Origin: Gammaproteobacteria bacterium
GTDB lineage: Bacteria; Pseudomonadota; Gammaproteobacteria; Competibacterales; Competibacteraceae
DNA: 15,500 bases
Direction: 5' to 3'
NCBI GenBank assembly: GCA_020047885.1
Contig: JAIFNF010000210.1
Span: 1 to 15,500, forward strand
A program made the position numbers and the translations under genes. The notes under the pieces are model-generated. The model searched no databases and had not been told where the DNA came from. It was given only the letters and a program-made list of their open reading frames with translations. Below, in pieces: positions 8,501 to 14,498 of this stretch (the first letter of the stretch is position 1; every line of letters begins with the position of its first letter).

Positions 8501-11500
8501 TCTTCAGCATAGGTGGCCACTCGCTGAAGGCCGCACTGCTGCTGGCGCGGATGGAAAAGACCGTCGGCGTCAAGGTGGCGATGCGTGATTTCTTCAAGAC
8601 GCCGACGATTCGCAGCCTGCTGGACGCTTTTGGCGGGCAGTCGGCCACTACGGTGACCCGGATTCCCTCTGCCCCACCCGCCCCGCACTATCCGGTCACC
8701 CTGCCGCAGAAGCAGTTGTATGTGCTGGAACGCTTGGAGGGCATCGGCACGACGTATCAAATTCCCCGTCGCTTCACCTTCCGGGGATCGCTGAACACGG
8801 CACGCCTTGCGGACGCCTTGCAGGCGCTGGTGGATCGCCATGAAGCGCTACGCACCTCATTCCAGGTGGTCGATGGCGAACCGGTACAAATCATAGCGCC
8901 ATCCGTCCGCCTGAAAATGCGCTTTGAAGACGCCAGTGAGGCATCGTTACCGGCGATTGAACAGCGCTTTGTGCGGCCGTTCAACCTGGCCAAGGCTCCG
9001 CTGCTCCGGGCATTGCTGGTGCGCACCGCGTCGGACTGCCATCACCTGCTACTGGATGTCCATCACATCATTTGCGATGGCGTCTCCGTGGGCATTCTGC
9101 TGCAGGAACTGAATGCGCTGCTGAACGAACAGCCGCTGCTGCCGCCTAGCGCACAGTTCAAAGATTACGCGGTCTGGGAGCGGCAGTTCCGCGACAGTCC
9201 AGCCGTACAGGCGCAAGGCGCGTTTTGGCATGAGCTATTCAATGACCCGCAGTTGCCGGAACTGCCCACCGACCATCCGCGCAAGGCCGCCGCGTCCTTC
9301 GCCGGGCGGGAATCGTATTTCGCCCTAGATCGTGATCTGTTTCTGGATGTACAACGGCTGGTCAGTGAGGCCGGCGCGACCCTGCATATCGTGCTGCTGG
9401 CCGCCATTCATGCCTTGCTCGCTCGCTACGCCAACCAGGAGGACATGATCACCGGCACCTCACTGGCCGGGCGCAATCAGGACGACATTGCTAATACCCT
9501 CGGCATGTTCGTCAACACCGTCCCAGTACGCACCTTCCCGAAGGCCGCGCTGAGTTTCCGGGAGTTCGTTGGGCAGGTGAAACAAACTATGCTCACCATC
9601 TACCAGAATCAGGACTACCCGCTGGAACGGCTGTATGAAACCCTGAATTTCCGGCGTGGCGCGGGTCGCCATCCCTTGTTCGATGTCAATTTTGTCTTGC
9701 GTAATATGGATATGGCGGTGATGGAACTACCGGGAATCGTCACCGAACGAACCACCCTCAGTGCCCACCAGAGCAAATTCGACCTGAGCATCGCCGCTTG
9801 GGAGCAGGAAGGAACCCTGCGGTTTGAATTGGAACACAAGGCACAGTTGTTCAATCCGGAAACGATGGCGCGACTGGGCGGGCATCTGTTGAATCTGTTA
9901 GTAGCCGCCACCCGCCAGCCTGATGCACCGTTGGGTGAACTGGAGTGGCTGAGTCCCGCCGAACGTCGGCAACTGCTGGTCGAGTTCAACCCCGCCCCAA
10001 CCCCGCCCGCACCCTTCGCTACGGTCGTCGAAGCCGTGGAACGCCAGGTTCGGGAACTACCGGATAGTCATTTCGCTGTAGTCGCCGCCAACGCCCGCTT
10101 GACCTATCGCGAATTCAATGCCAAAGCGAACCAATTGGCTCGGCAATTACGCCAGCGCGGCGTCGGTGCCGATGAAGTAGTCGGCATCGTTGCTGACCGC
10201 AGCGCCGAGGTGATTGTCGCCATGCTGGCGGTGCTGAAAGCGGGTGGCGCGTATACCGCCATCGATCCCAAATACCCGGTGGATCGCATCCAGCATATTC
10301 TGGAAAACTCGGGAACCCGACTGCTGCTGGGACATTCTGACGTGCTGCACAGCGACTGGCCGTTCACCGGCGAGCGGCTGATACTGAATGACCCGGCGCT
10401 GTACGTCGGCGATGACGCCAATCTCGAACCTGTCGCCGGTTCCGCACACCTGGCCTACATCATCTACACCTCCGGCTCCACCGGGAAACCCAAGGGCGTG
10501 ATGATCGAACACCGATCCATGGTGAATTTCATGCACTGGTACGCCACGCTGCATGACTTCACCCCGGCAGATCACAGCGCCGCCTACGCCACGTTCAGTT
10601 TCGACGCGTCCGTCGCCCAGGTCTGGGCACCGCTGATCTCCGGTGCAACCTTGCATGTGATCAGCGAGGACTTGCGGCTGTCGCCCCCGGAGTTGAACGC
10701 CTATTTTGAAGCCCAGGGCGTCACTCATGCGCACTTCCCGACCCAGTTCGGCGAACAGTTCATGGCGATGACCGATAATCATTCGCTGAAGCGGATCGTG
10801 GTGGGCGGTGATGCGTTGCGGCAATACCGGCTCGGCAGCTACCGCATCACCAATGAATACGGCCCGAGTGAAACCACCGTCGCGTCAACCGCGATTCACG
10901 TCGACCGGCAGTTTGAGCGGGTACCGATTGGCACGCCCGCCAAAAATACCCGCATCTACGTCCTCGACCGGCAGCAGCGCCTGCAACCGCTGGGTGTTCC
11001 GGGGGAAATCTGCATTGCTGGTGCGGGTCTGGCACGCGGCTATCGCAGCGACCCCGAATTGACCGCGCAACGCTTCGTCGCTGATCCCTTCTATCCCAGC
11101 GAAAAGATGTACAAAACCGGCGATCTGGGTCGCTGGTTGCCGGATGGGAATCTGGAATTTCTGGGTCGGGTCGATTTTCAGGTCAAGATTCGTGGCTACC
11201 GCATCGAACTAGGCGAAATTGAACAGCAACTGCTCAAATATCCGGGCATCCGGCAGGTGGTCGTCACGGATCGCGCTGATGAAAACGGCAACAAATACCT
11301 GTGCGCCTATTACGAAGCCGACGCCGACATTCCCTTGGGTACGCTGAAACAGGCGTTGGGTCGGGAATTGCCGGAGTACATGATCCCGTCGTTCCTGATT
11401 GGCCTGCGGGACATGCCGTTGAATCGCAACGGCAAGATTGACCGCAAGGCGCTACCCGACCCGGCGTTTACTATGGTCGTCGGTGAGACGGTGATGCCCC

Positions 11501-13407
11501 GGAATGAGATTGAACATCTGATCGCCGTCGCCTGGAATAAGGTGCTGGGTCGATCCGGCATTGGCGTCACCGACAACTTCTTTGAAATTGGCGGCGATTC
11601 GCTGCGGTCGATTGCCCTGGTTGCCGAACTGCAAAAAAACTTTGAGGTGCGGGTGAATGACATTTTCACCTACCCGACCATCGCCGAGCTGGCCGGACAG
11701 TTACGCCCGCTGAAAGATCACCTCAAACATCGCCTGTTCCAGATTCAGGATGCCGTCGCCGCCCGCCGGGAGCGGATGTATGCCTTGGCGGAAGACCCGG
11801 AATTTCAGGACGCCCTGCGCCGTTACCAGGAACGGAACCGGGATGTGGCCGACTTCGAGGTATCGACCCGCCGCGCCTACCGGCAGGTGCTGCTCACCGG
11901 CGCGACCGGCTATCTGGGCGCTTGGGTACTGGCGGAACTGTGGCAGACCCGCGACTGCCACATCACCGCGCTGGTGCGAGCCGCCGATTCCACCAAGGCT
12001 CAGGAACGCCTGCGTCAACAGATCAACTCCTATTTCGGGCCGGAATTTTACCAACGCTATCAGGGGCGAATCACGGTGCTGGCGGCTGATCTCAGTCAGA
12101 ATCGGCTCGGTCTCAGCGAAGCCGAGTATGCGGCGCTGGCCGAGCAGATGGACTGCATCGTGCACTCGGCGGCCAATGTGCGGCATTACGGACTCTACGA
12201 AGAGTTTTACGCCGCTAACGTCCAAGCCACTGAGAACCTACTGGAACTGGCGGCAACCGGGCCGCGCAAGGATTTCCACCATGTCTCCACCACCTCGGTG
12301 GGCGCTGGGCAGGTCGCCGGACGGGACTGGATCGTGTTCACTGAACACGATGTGGCGGTGGGTCAGGCACCGAAAAATCTCTACGTCCGCACCAAACTGG
12401 AAGGCGAACAACGGGTCGTCGCTGCCCGTGAACGGGGTGTGATGACGAACATCTACCGGGCGGGCAATGTCTGTTTCGATTCGCGTACCGGGCGCTTTCA
12501 GGACAACATCGAGGACAACGCCTTCTACCAGCAGGTCAAGTCTTACGCCAATCTGGGCGCGGTTCCCGACGAAGGTGACGAACGCAATCTGTCCTTCGTC
12601 GATCAGTCCGCCAAGGCACTGGTGACGCTGTTCGACTGCGCCGGACTGCGTCACCAGATTTTCCACCTGAGCAATCCACACCGGGTCAAGTTATCCGCCC
12701 TGCTGACCGCTCCGAACCTAGGCGTCAATGTCGCGGTAAAGACGTTCCCGCACTTCCTCGACGACCTGGGCGAACACTTTGATCACCCCGGATTCCGCGC
12801 CCCGATTGAACAACTGATGCTGCATCAGGGCTGGCTGGACTTCGACCCGAATCAGCCACAAACCGCCTGTCTAACCCGCAGCGAGCGTTCCGATGCCATT
12901 CTGGAGCGACTCGGCTTTATCTGGCCGCGACCGGAACCCGAGCAGATGCGCCCCATGGTGCTGACCGCGTTGCGACAACGGCGCGAGTTCCTGCACCAGA
13001 TGCCGGCGCTGGCGCTGCTGGAGCCGATGGAAATTGACGGGCTGGCCTTGCGTGGCCGACCGGTGTGGCTGGATGCTGAAATGGATATCATCCAGGAAGG
13101 CGAGGAAAACGCCCAGGTTTATGCGCTGGTGGATGGCTATCTCGAAGTCTCACGGCGGTCGCGGGAAGGCTGGGTCGGTTCGATCCGGCTGTTGCGACCC
13201 GGCGAATTGATCGGTAAAGAAGCACTGTTGCATCAGTTACCCTCGCCAGTGAATATCGAAACCCTTGATGGTGCCTGTTTGCTGGCGTTTGACGCTGAGG
13301 AACTGCGACGCTTCTTGGCCGGATCGCCACGGCTGGCGCTGGGCTTGGCCAAAACTCTCAGCCACTGGGTCAATCAACTGGAAATGCTCTATGTGGATGT
13401 CGGTTAG
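5575..13407 (+). CDS. Bimodular NRPS, C-A-T-C-A-T-thioester reductase with a C-terminal cyclic-nucleotide-binding-like domain
   Basis: This 2610-residue synthetase has, in order: C1 (~8-435; H134-H-x3-D139-G), A1 (~459-930; 'YTSGSTGNPKG' 604-614, 'GYGPTE', K927), T1 (phosphopantetheine Ser983), C2 (~1035-1465; H1163-H-x3-D1168-G), A2 (~1483-1960; 'YTSGSTGKPKG' 1631-1641, 'EYGPSE', K1954), T2 (Ser2009), and a thioester reductase (~2100-2450). The reductase has NAD(P)-binding TGATGYLG 2108-2115 and triad T2239, Y2270, K2274. The last ~130 residues resemble a Crp-type cNMP domain. All core catalytic motifs are intact, and there is no epimerase, methyltransferase or thioesterase. It should join two amino acids, with C1 possibly adding an N-terminal cap, and release the chain reductively as an aldehyde or alcohol (family knowledge). 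Read from A-domain alignment to GrsA, the pocket codes are D-V-L-F-E-G-G-V-Y-K and D-A-A-H-V-G-E-V-A-K; I cannot assign amino acids from these. No PPTase or MbtH gene is nearby. Confidence 0.95.
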   Translation: MTAPPETFPLSHPEQRIFLVQQMHPDSSLWNLARRVKCTGALDTVALQQALNQVVRENSGLRQRFTETANEYRKYVAEAGETPIDVLEIEGEAAFDAWAHAAARIPVWQLDAPLFRVACAAFSEQHWGVLLIAHHIVADGTGLSLVVARLMTHYQQIVNTGAIAPDSPQPSSLDYLRYEQDYLASPQCAVDRQFWLEEFAALPEALELFPDQPQPALHADRCTRVLPTALTHRIDHFCHDHQTSPYRLILAAFYLYLARISRNPDVVISTAFANRADPGLAQAVGMFVSTIPLRLEPALAEVSFAGLLNLISAKFRDIRPHERYPYDRLAQDLREQHGQPVDLLTCTLSQLQLPPPLPGVTMEFICPGELANPLLLYVAHGRRGEVDQPITLYLDYQVEAFSASRIEALLNHLLNLLSDGIDHPDRPLAHLNMLSAAEERRLLKQFNNTEADYPLEQTLYGLFELQAHRIPQQTALVYRDQRLSYAELNARANQLARQLRDRGVQPNEFVALLVDRSLDMMIGALGILKSGAAYVPIDPNYPADRIQYMIGDSQARQIVTQSHYLHLFSLNQEVINLDNIGACSTKTGDLARVNQSTDLACLIYTSGSTGNPKGVMLEHRALVNFTCGFIAGRGLTAADRIAKHASFSFDVSILEIYPTLAVGATMYIVHDDIRLNLMSLNDYYEQNGITGAFFTTQLGEQFIDLFDNRSLRFLELGGEKMRFFKPRRHRIFNGYGPTECSVYTTDFLVERSYANIPIGRPLPNYRVYILDAYNNLQPIGAPGELCVAGEALARGYWNLPDKTAAVFTENPQVPGERIYRTGDLARWLPEGHLEHLGRIDRQLKIRGFRIEPGEIEAALLHIPGIQEAAVIDFKEPNGRVALCAYLVAAEPVESAALKHTLGESLPEYMLPQYVMQIPRFPMTGSGKIDRRNLPLPQTVATAATHYVAPRNALETQVVALWQDILKLPQVGIDDHFFSIGGHSLKAALLLARMEKTVGVKVAMRDFFKTPTIRSLLDAFGGQSATTVTRIPSAPPAPHYPVTLPQKQLYVLERLEGIGTTYQIPRRFTFRGSLNTARLADALQALVDRHEALRTSFQVVDGEPVQIIAPSVRLKMRFEDASEASLPAIEQRFVRPFNLAKAPLLRALLVRTASDCHHLLLDVHHIICDGVSVGILLQELNALLNEQPLLPPSAQFKDYAVWERQFRDSPAVQAQGAFWHELFNDPQLPELPTDHPRKAAASFAGRESYFALDRDLFLDVQRLVSEAGATLHIVLLAAIHALLARYANQEDMITGTSLAGRNQDDIANTLGMFVNTVPVRTFPKAALSFREFVGQVKQTMLTIYQNQDYPLERLYETLNFRRGAGRHPLFDVNFVLRNMDMAVMELPGIVTERTTLSAHQSKFDLSIAAWEQEGTLRFELEHKAQLFNPETMARLGGHLLNLLVAATRQPDAPLGELEWLSPAERRQLLVEFNPAPTPPAPFATVVEAVERQVRELPDSHFAVVAANARLTYREFNAKANQLARQLRQRGVGADEVVGIVADRSAEVIVAMLAVLKAGGAYTAIDPKYPVDRIQHILENSGTRLLLGHSDVLHSDWPFTGERLILNDPALYVGDDANLEPVAGSAHLAYIIYTSGSTGKPKGVMIEHRSMVNFMHWYATLHDFTPADHSAAYATFSFDASVAQVWAPLISGATLHVISEDLRLSPPELNAYFEAQGVTHAHFPTQFGEQFMAMTDNHSLKRIVVGGDALRQYRLGSYRITNEYGPSETTVASTAIHVDRQFERVPIGTPAKNTRIYVLDRQQRLQPLGVPGEICIAGAGLARGYRSDPELTAQRFVADPFYPSEKMYKTGDLGRWLPDGNLEFLGRVDFQVKIRGYRIELGEIEQQLLKYPGIRQVVVTDRADENGNKYLCAYYEADADIPLGTLKQALGRELPEYMIPSFLIGLRDMPLNRNGKIDRKALPDPAFTMVVGETVMPRNEIEHLIAVAWNKVLGRSGIGVTDNFFEIGGDSLRSIALVAELQKNFEVRVNDIFTYPTIAELAGQLRPLKDHLKHRLFQIQDAVAARRERMYALAEDPEFQDALRRYQERNRDVADFEVSTRRAYRQVLLTGATGYLGAWVLAELWQTRDCHITALVRAADSTKAQERLRQQINSYFGPEFYQRYQGRITVLAADLSQNRLGLSEAEYAALAEQMDCIVHSAANVRHYGLYEEFYAANVQATENLLELAATGPRKDFHHVSTTSVGAGQVAGRDWIVFTEHDVAVGQAPKNLYVRTKLEGEQRVVAARERGVMTNIYRAGNVCFDSRTGRFQDNIEDNAFYQQVKSYANLGAVPDEGDERNLSFVDQSAKALVTLFDCAGLRHQIFHLSNPHRVKLSALLTAPNLGVNVAVKTFPHFLDDLGEHFDHPGFRAPIEQLMLHQGWLDFDPNQPQTACLTRSERSDAILERLGFIWPRPEPEQMRPMVLTALRQRREFLHQMPALALLEPMEIDGLALRGRPVWLDAEMDIIQEGEENAQVYALVDGYLEVSRRSREGWVGSIRLLRPGELIGKEALLHQLPSPVNIETLDGACLLAFDAEELRRFLAGSPRLALGLAKTLSHWVNQLEMLYVDVG
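12997..13395 (+). other. Degenerate Crp-like cyclic-nucleotide-binding domain fused to the NRPS C-terminus
   Basis: Residues ~2475-2605 of the NRPS read as a cNMP-type beta roll. There is an N-terminal helix ('LALLEPMEIDGLAL'), strands with 'DIIQEGEENAQVYALVDGYLEV', the phosphate-cassette-like 'RPGELIGKEALL' (G2543, E2544, G2547), a final strand 'GACLLAFDAEELRRFL', and a closing helix. Lining the cassette up with E. coli CRP (G-E-L-G-L-F...E-R-S-A), the ribose-contacting Glu position is K2548 and the phosphate-contacting Arg position falls at P2558, so classical cAMP binding looks unlikely. No helix-turn-helix follows. The domain is in frame with the reductase and no stop intervenes. It could be a sensor for another ligand, a docking or oligomerisation surface, or a vestigial fusion. 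The fold call is by pattern recognition only. Confidence 0.7.
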
Positions 13408-13434
13408 CTTTGACATAGCTACTTCAACCAAAGT

Positions 13435-13465
13435 GGCGATTCCCGATCCAAAGATGGGGATTGCC
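13435..13465 (+). other. Hairpin immediately upstream of the Uma2 gene ribosome site
   Basis: GGCGATTCCC (13435-13444) can pair with GGGGATTGCC (13456-13465) over ten positions if two G-U pairs are allowed. The 11-base loop GATCCAAAGAT can itself add an ATC/GAT pair around CAAA. The stem ends at the base before the GGAGGA ribosome site (13466-13471). There is no T-run after it, so it is not a standard Rho-independent terminator. It could limit read-through or modulate translation of the Uma2 gene. The rest of the 72-base gap 13408-13479 holds nothing else I recognise. Folding energy was not computed. Confidence 0.35.
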
Positions 13466-13479
13466 GGAGGATCTATTCA

Positions 13480-14376
13480 ATGAGCGCAGCCACTGACCTT
13501 GCGCCGAAAGCCCGGCATCGGGAACCCTGGGAAGAAGAACTGGAAGAAGTTCGCGTCATGACCGAGCGCGAAATGGAAAACCTGATCACCGAGGATGACA
13601 CGCCCGTGGACAACATTCTTTCGGAAAAACAGCAGCGGTTGCTGACCGAATCGCTGTACAGCGGCTGGACCGATCCACCGGCCTGTGCGCCCGGTCATCG
13701 GCCGTTCATGGCCTTGGCAAACGTAGGACTGTTCCACGCACTGCGGCAACCCGCGGTAGTTCCGGACGTGATGCTGGCGCTGGATATTCCCGGACTGGGG
13801 CCGGATCTCAGCGAGAAAGCCAACCGGTCCTACTTCATCTGGGTGCAGGACGGCAAAGCCCCGGTGGTCGCTATCGAGATCGTCTCTAATAATGAAGGCG
13901 GCGAAGCTGATGAAAAGCGCCAGAAATATGCAGTCATCGGCATTGAATACTATGTGATCTTCGATCCGTGGCGGCGGCTATCCGAGCGACTGCTGCGCAT
14001 CTACCAATTCCACGGCAAGACCAATGGCTATATCGAACAGATTGGCGGCATTCTGGATGCGGTTGGTCTGGGGCTAACGCTATGGCAGGGTGAATATGAA
14101 GGGGAAGAGGGTCTGTGGCTGCGCTGGACGACCCGCGATGGCCGATTGATTCCCACAGGGTTGGAACTGGCTCGGCGCGCACAACAACGTGCGACCGAAG
14201 CCGAACAACGCTCCGAACAGGAACGCCAACGCGCGACCGAAGCCGAGCAGCGCTCCGAGCAGGAACGCCAACGCGCGACCGAAGCCGAGCAACGCTCCGA
14301 GCAGGAACGCCAACGCGCTGAACGCCTGGCGGAACGGTTGCGGGCGCTGGGTATTGATCCAGATAGCGAGGGGTAA
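13480..14376 (+). CDS. Uma2-family (DUF820, PD-(D/E)XK fold) putative endonuclease with repeat coiled-coil tail
   Basis: The first ~220 of 298 residues match the Uma2/DUF820 pattern: D96 in 'VVPDVMLALD', E133 in 'VVAIEIVSNN', a following basic helix with K146/K149 ('DEKRQKYAVIGIEYY') and 'VIFDPWRR'. Uma2 proteins have a restriction-endonuclease-like fold; most are uncharacterised, and they are often present in many copies in cyanobacteria and some environmental proteobacteria. The usual length is about 190 residues. The extra C-terminus is a highly charged helix made of three identical 14-residue repeats (RATEAEQRSEQERQ, residues 237-278) followed by 'RAERLAERLRALGIDP', likely a coiled coil for oligomerisation. 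The start at ATG 13480 has a strong GGAGGA site 8 bases upstream. It follows the NRPS by 72 bases; there is no evidence it belongs to the peptide pathway. Nuclease activity is not established. Confidence 0.82.
   Translation: MSAATDLAPKARHREPWEEELEEVRVMTEREMENLITEDDTPVDNILSEKQQRLLTESLYSGWTDPPACAPGHRPFMALANVGLFHALRQPAVVPDVMLALDIPGLGPDLSEKANRSYFIWVQDGKAPVVAIEIVSNNEGGEADEKRQKYAVIGIEYYVIFDPWRRLSERLLRIYQFHGKTNGYIEQIGGILDAVGLGLTLWQGEYEGEEGLWLRWTTRDGRLIPTGLELARRAQQRATEAEQRSEQERQRATEAEQRSEQERQRATEAEQRSEQERQRAERLAERLRALGIDPDSEG
14188..14313 (+). repeat. Three in-frame tandem 42-bp repeats coding for a charged coiled coil
   Basis: Units at 14188-14229, 14230-14271 and 14272-14313 encode the same 14 residues (RATEAEQRSEQERQ) and differ only at a few synonymous bases, such as gaa/gag and caa/cag. 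A degenerate continuation (cgcgctgaacgc) follows. Near-identity at DNA level means the array is recent or kept homogeneous, and unit number could change by slippage or recombination without breaking the frame. Confidence 0.95.
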
Positions 14377-14377
14377 G

Positions 14378-14390
14378 GCGGCACTGCCGC
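14378..14390 (+). terminator. Short GC hairpin just after the Uma2 stop
   Basis: GCGGC (14378-14382), loop ACT, GCCGC (14386-14390) forms a perfect five-pair stem two bases after the TAA at 14374-14376. No T-run follows, so it is at best a weak or Rho-assisted terminator; it may be chance. Confidence 0.25.
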
Positions 14391-14400
14391 AACTCCTACC

Positions 14401-14426
14401 CTGTCAGACCCAGTTACCCGTATAAT
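14401..14426 (+). promoter_or_regulatory. Candidate sigma-70 promoter for acnB
   Basis: A perfect TATAAT lies at 14421-14426 in the 122-base gap before acnB. The best -35 match, CTGTCA (14401-14406), is only 14 bases upstream, shorter than the usual 16-18; a 17-base spacer gives no match. The -10 is placed to give a leader of about 66 bases before the GTG start, so it is the most plausible acnB promoter, possibly activator-dependent. Confidence 0.45.
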
Positions 14427-14441
14427 TTCCAGTTGATTTTC

Positions 14442-14454
14442 CCCGCATCGCGGG
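14442..14454 (+). other. Hairpin in the acnB 5' leader
   Basis: CCCGC (14442-14446), loop ATC, GCGGG (14450-14454) makes a perfect five-pair GC stem within the presumed transcribed leader of acnB, 45 bases before the start codon and preceded by a TTTT run. It may influence leader folding. Nothing ties it to a known riboswitch. Confidence 0.3.
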
Positions 14455-14483
14455 ACTCCGCCGTAACCCTATCATTACTAACC

Positions 14484-14490
14484 AAAGAGG
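14484..14490 (+). promoter_or_regulatory. Ribosome binding site supporting the GTG start of acnB
   Basis: AAAGAGG at 14484-14490 is followed by 8 bases and GTG 14499. The GTG aligns exactly with the initiator Met of E. coli AcnB (MLEEYRKH against 'LENYRQH' here), which settles the start. Confidence 0.7.
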
Positions 14491-14498
14491 TTTTCTCC

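Larger units (their letters stand above)
641..13407 (+). other. Predicted five-gene operon centred on an NRPS
   Basis: Five + strand genes follow each other with gaps of 41, 6, 16 and 14 bases: GH3 lipoprotein, alpha/beta hydrolase, POT transporter, DHA2 MFS transporter, NRPS. No terminator-like hairpin with a T-run is visible between them. Spacing this tight is normally read as co-transcription, and the 6-base POT gap suggests translational coupling. The set makes sense functionally as a small-peptide pathway: synthetase, drug/metabolite exporter, peptide importer, and two extracytoplasmic hydrolases. However, the GH3 and hydrolase genes have no proven tie to the product. The downstream Uma2 gene lies 72 bases further on behind a hairpin and may be a separate unit. 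Confidence 0.6.

Noticed and set aside
12997..13407. Cyclic-nucleotide-binding-like region as a separate gene with its own start
   Set aside because: It is in the same uninterrupted frame as the reductase and no ribosome site or credible start precedes it, so it is a fusion.
13408..13434. Terminator directly after the NRPS
   Set aside because: No stem followed by a T-run is present here; the only stem in the gap (13435-13465) lacks a T-run.
14188..14313. Tandem repeats considered as a CRISPR array
   Set aside because: The units are contiguous without spacers, are multiples of three, and encode a charged helix inside an intact gene.
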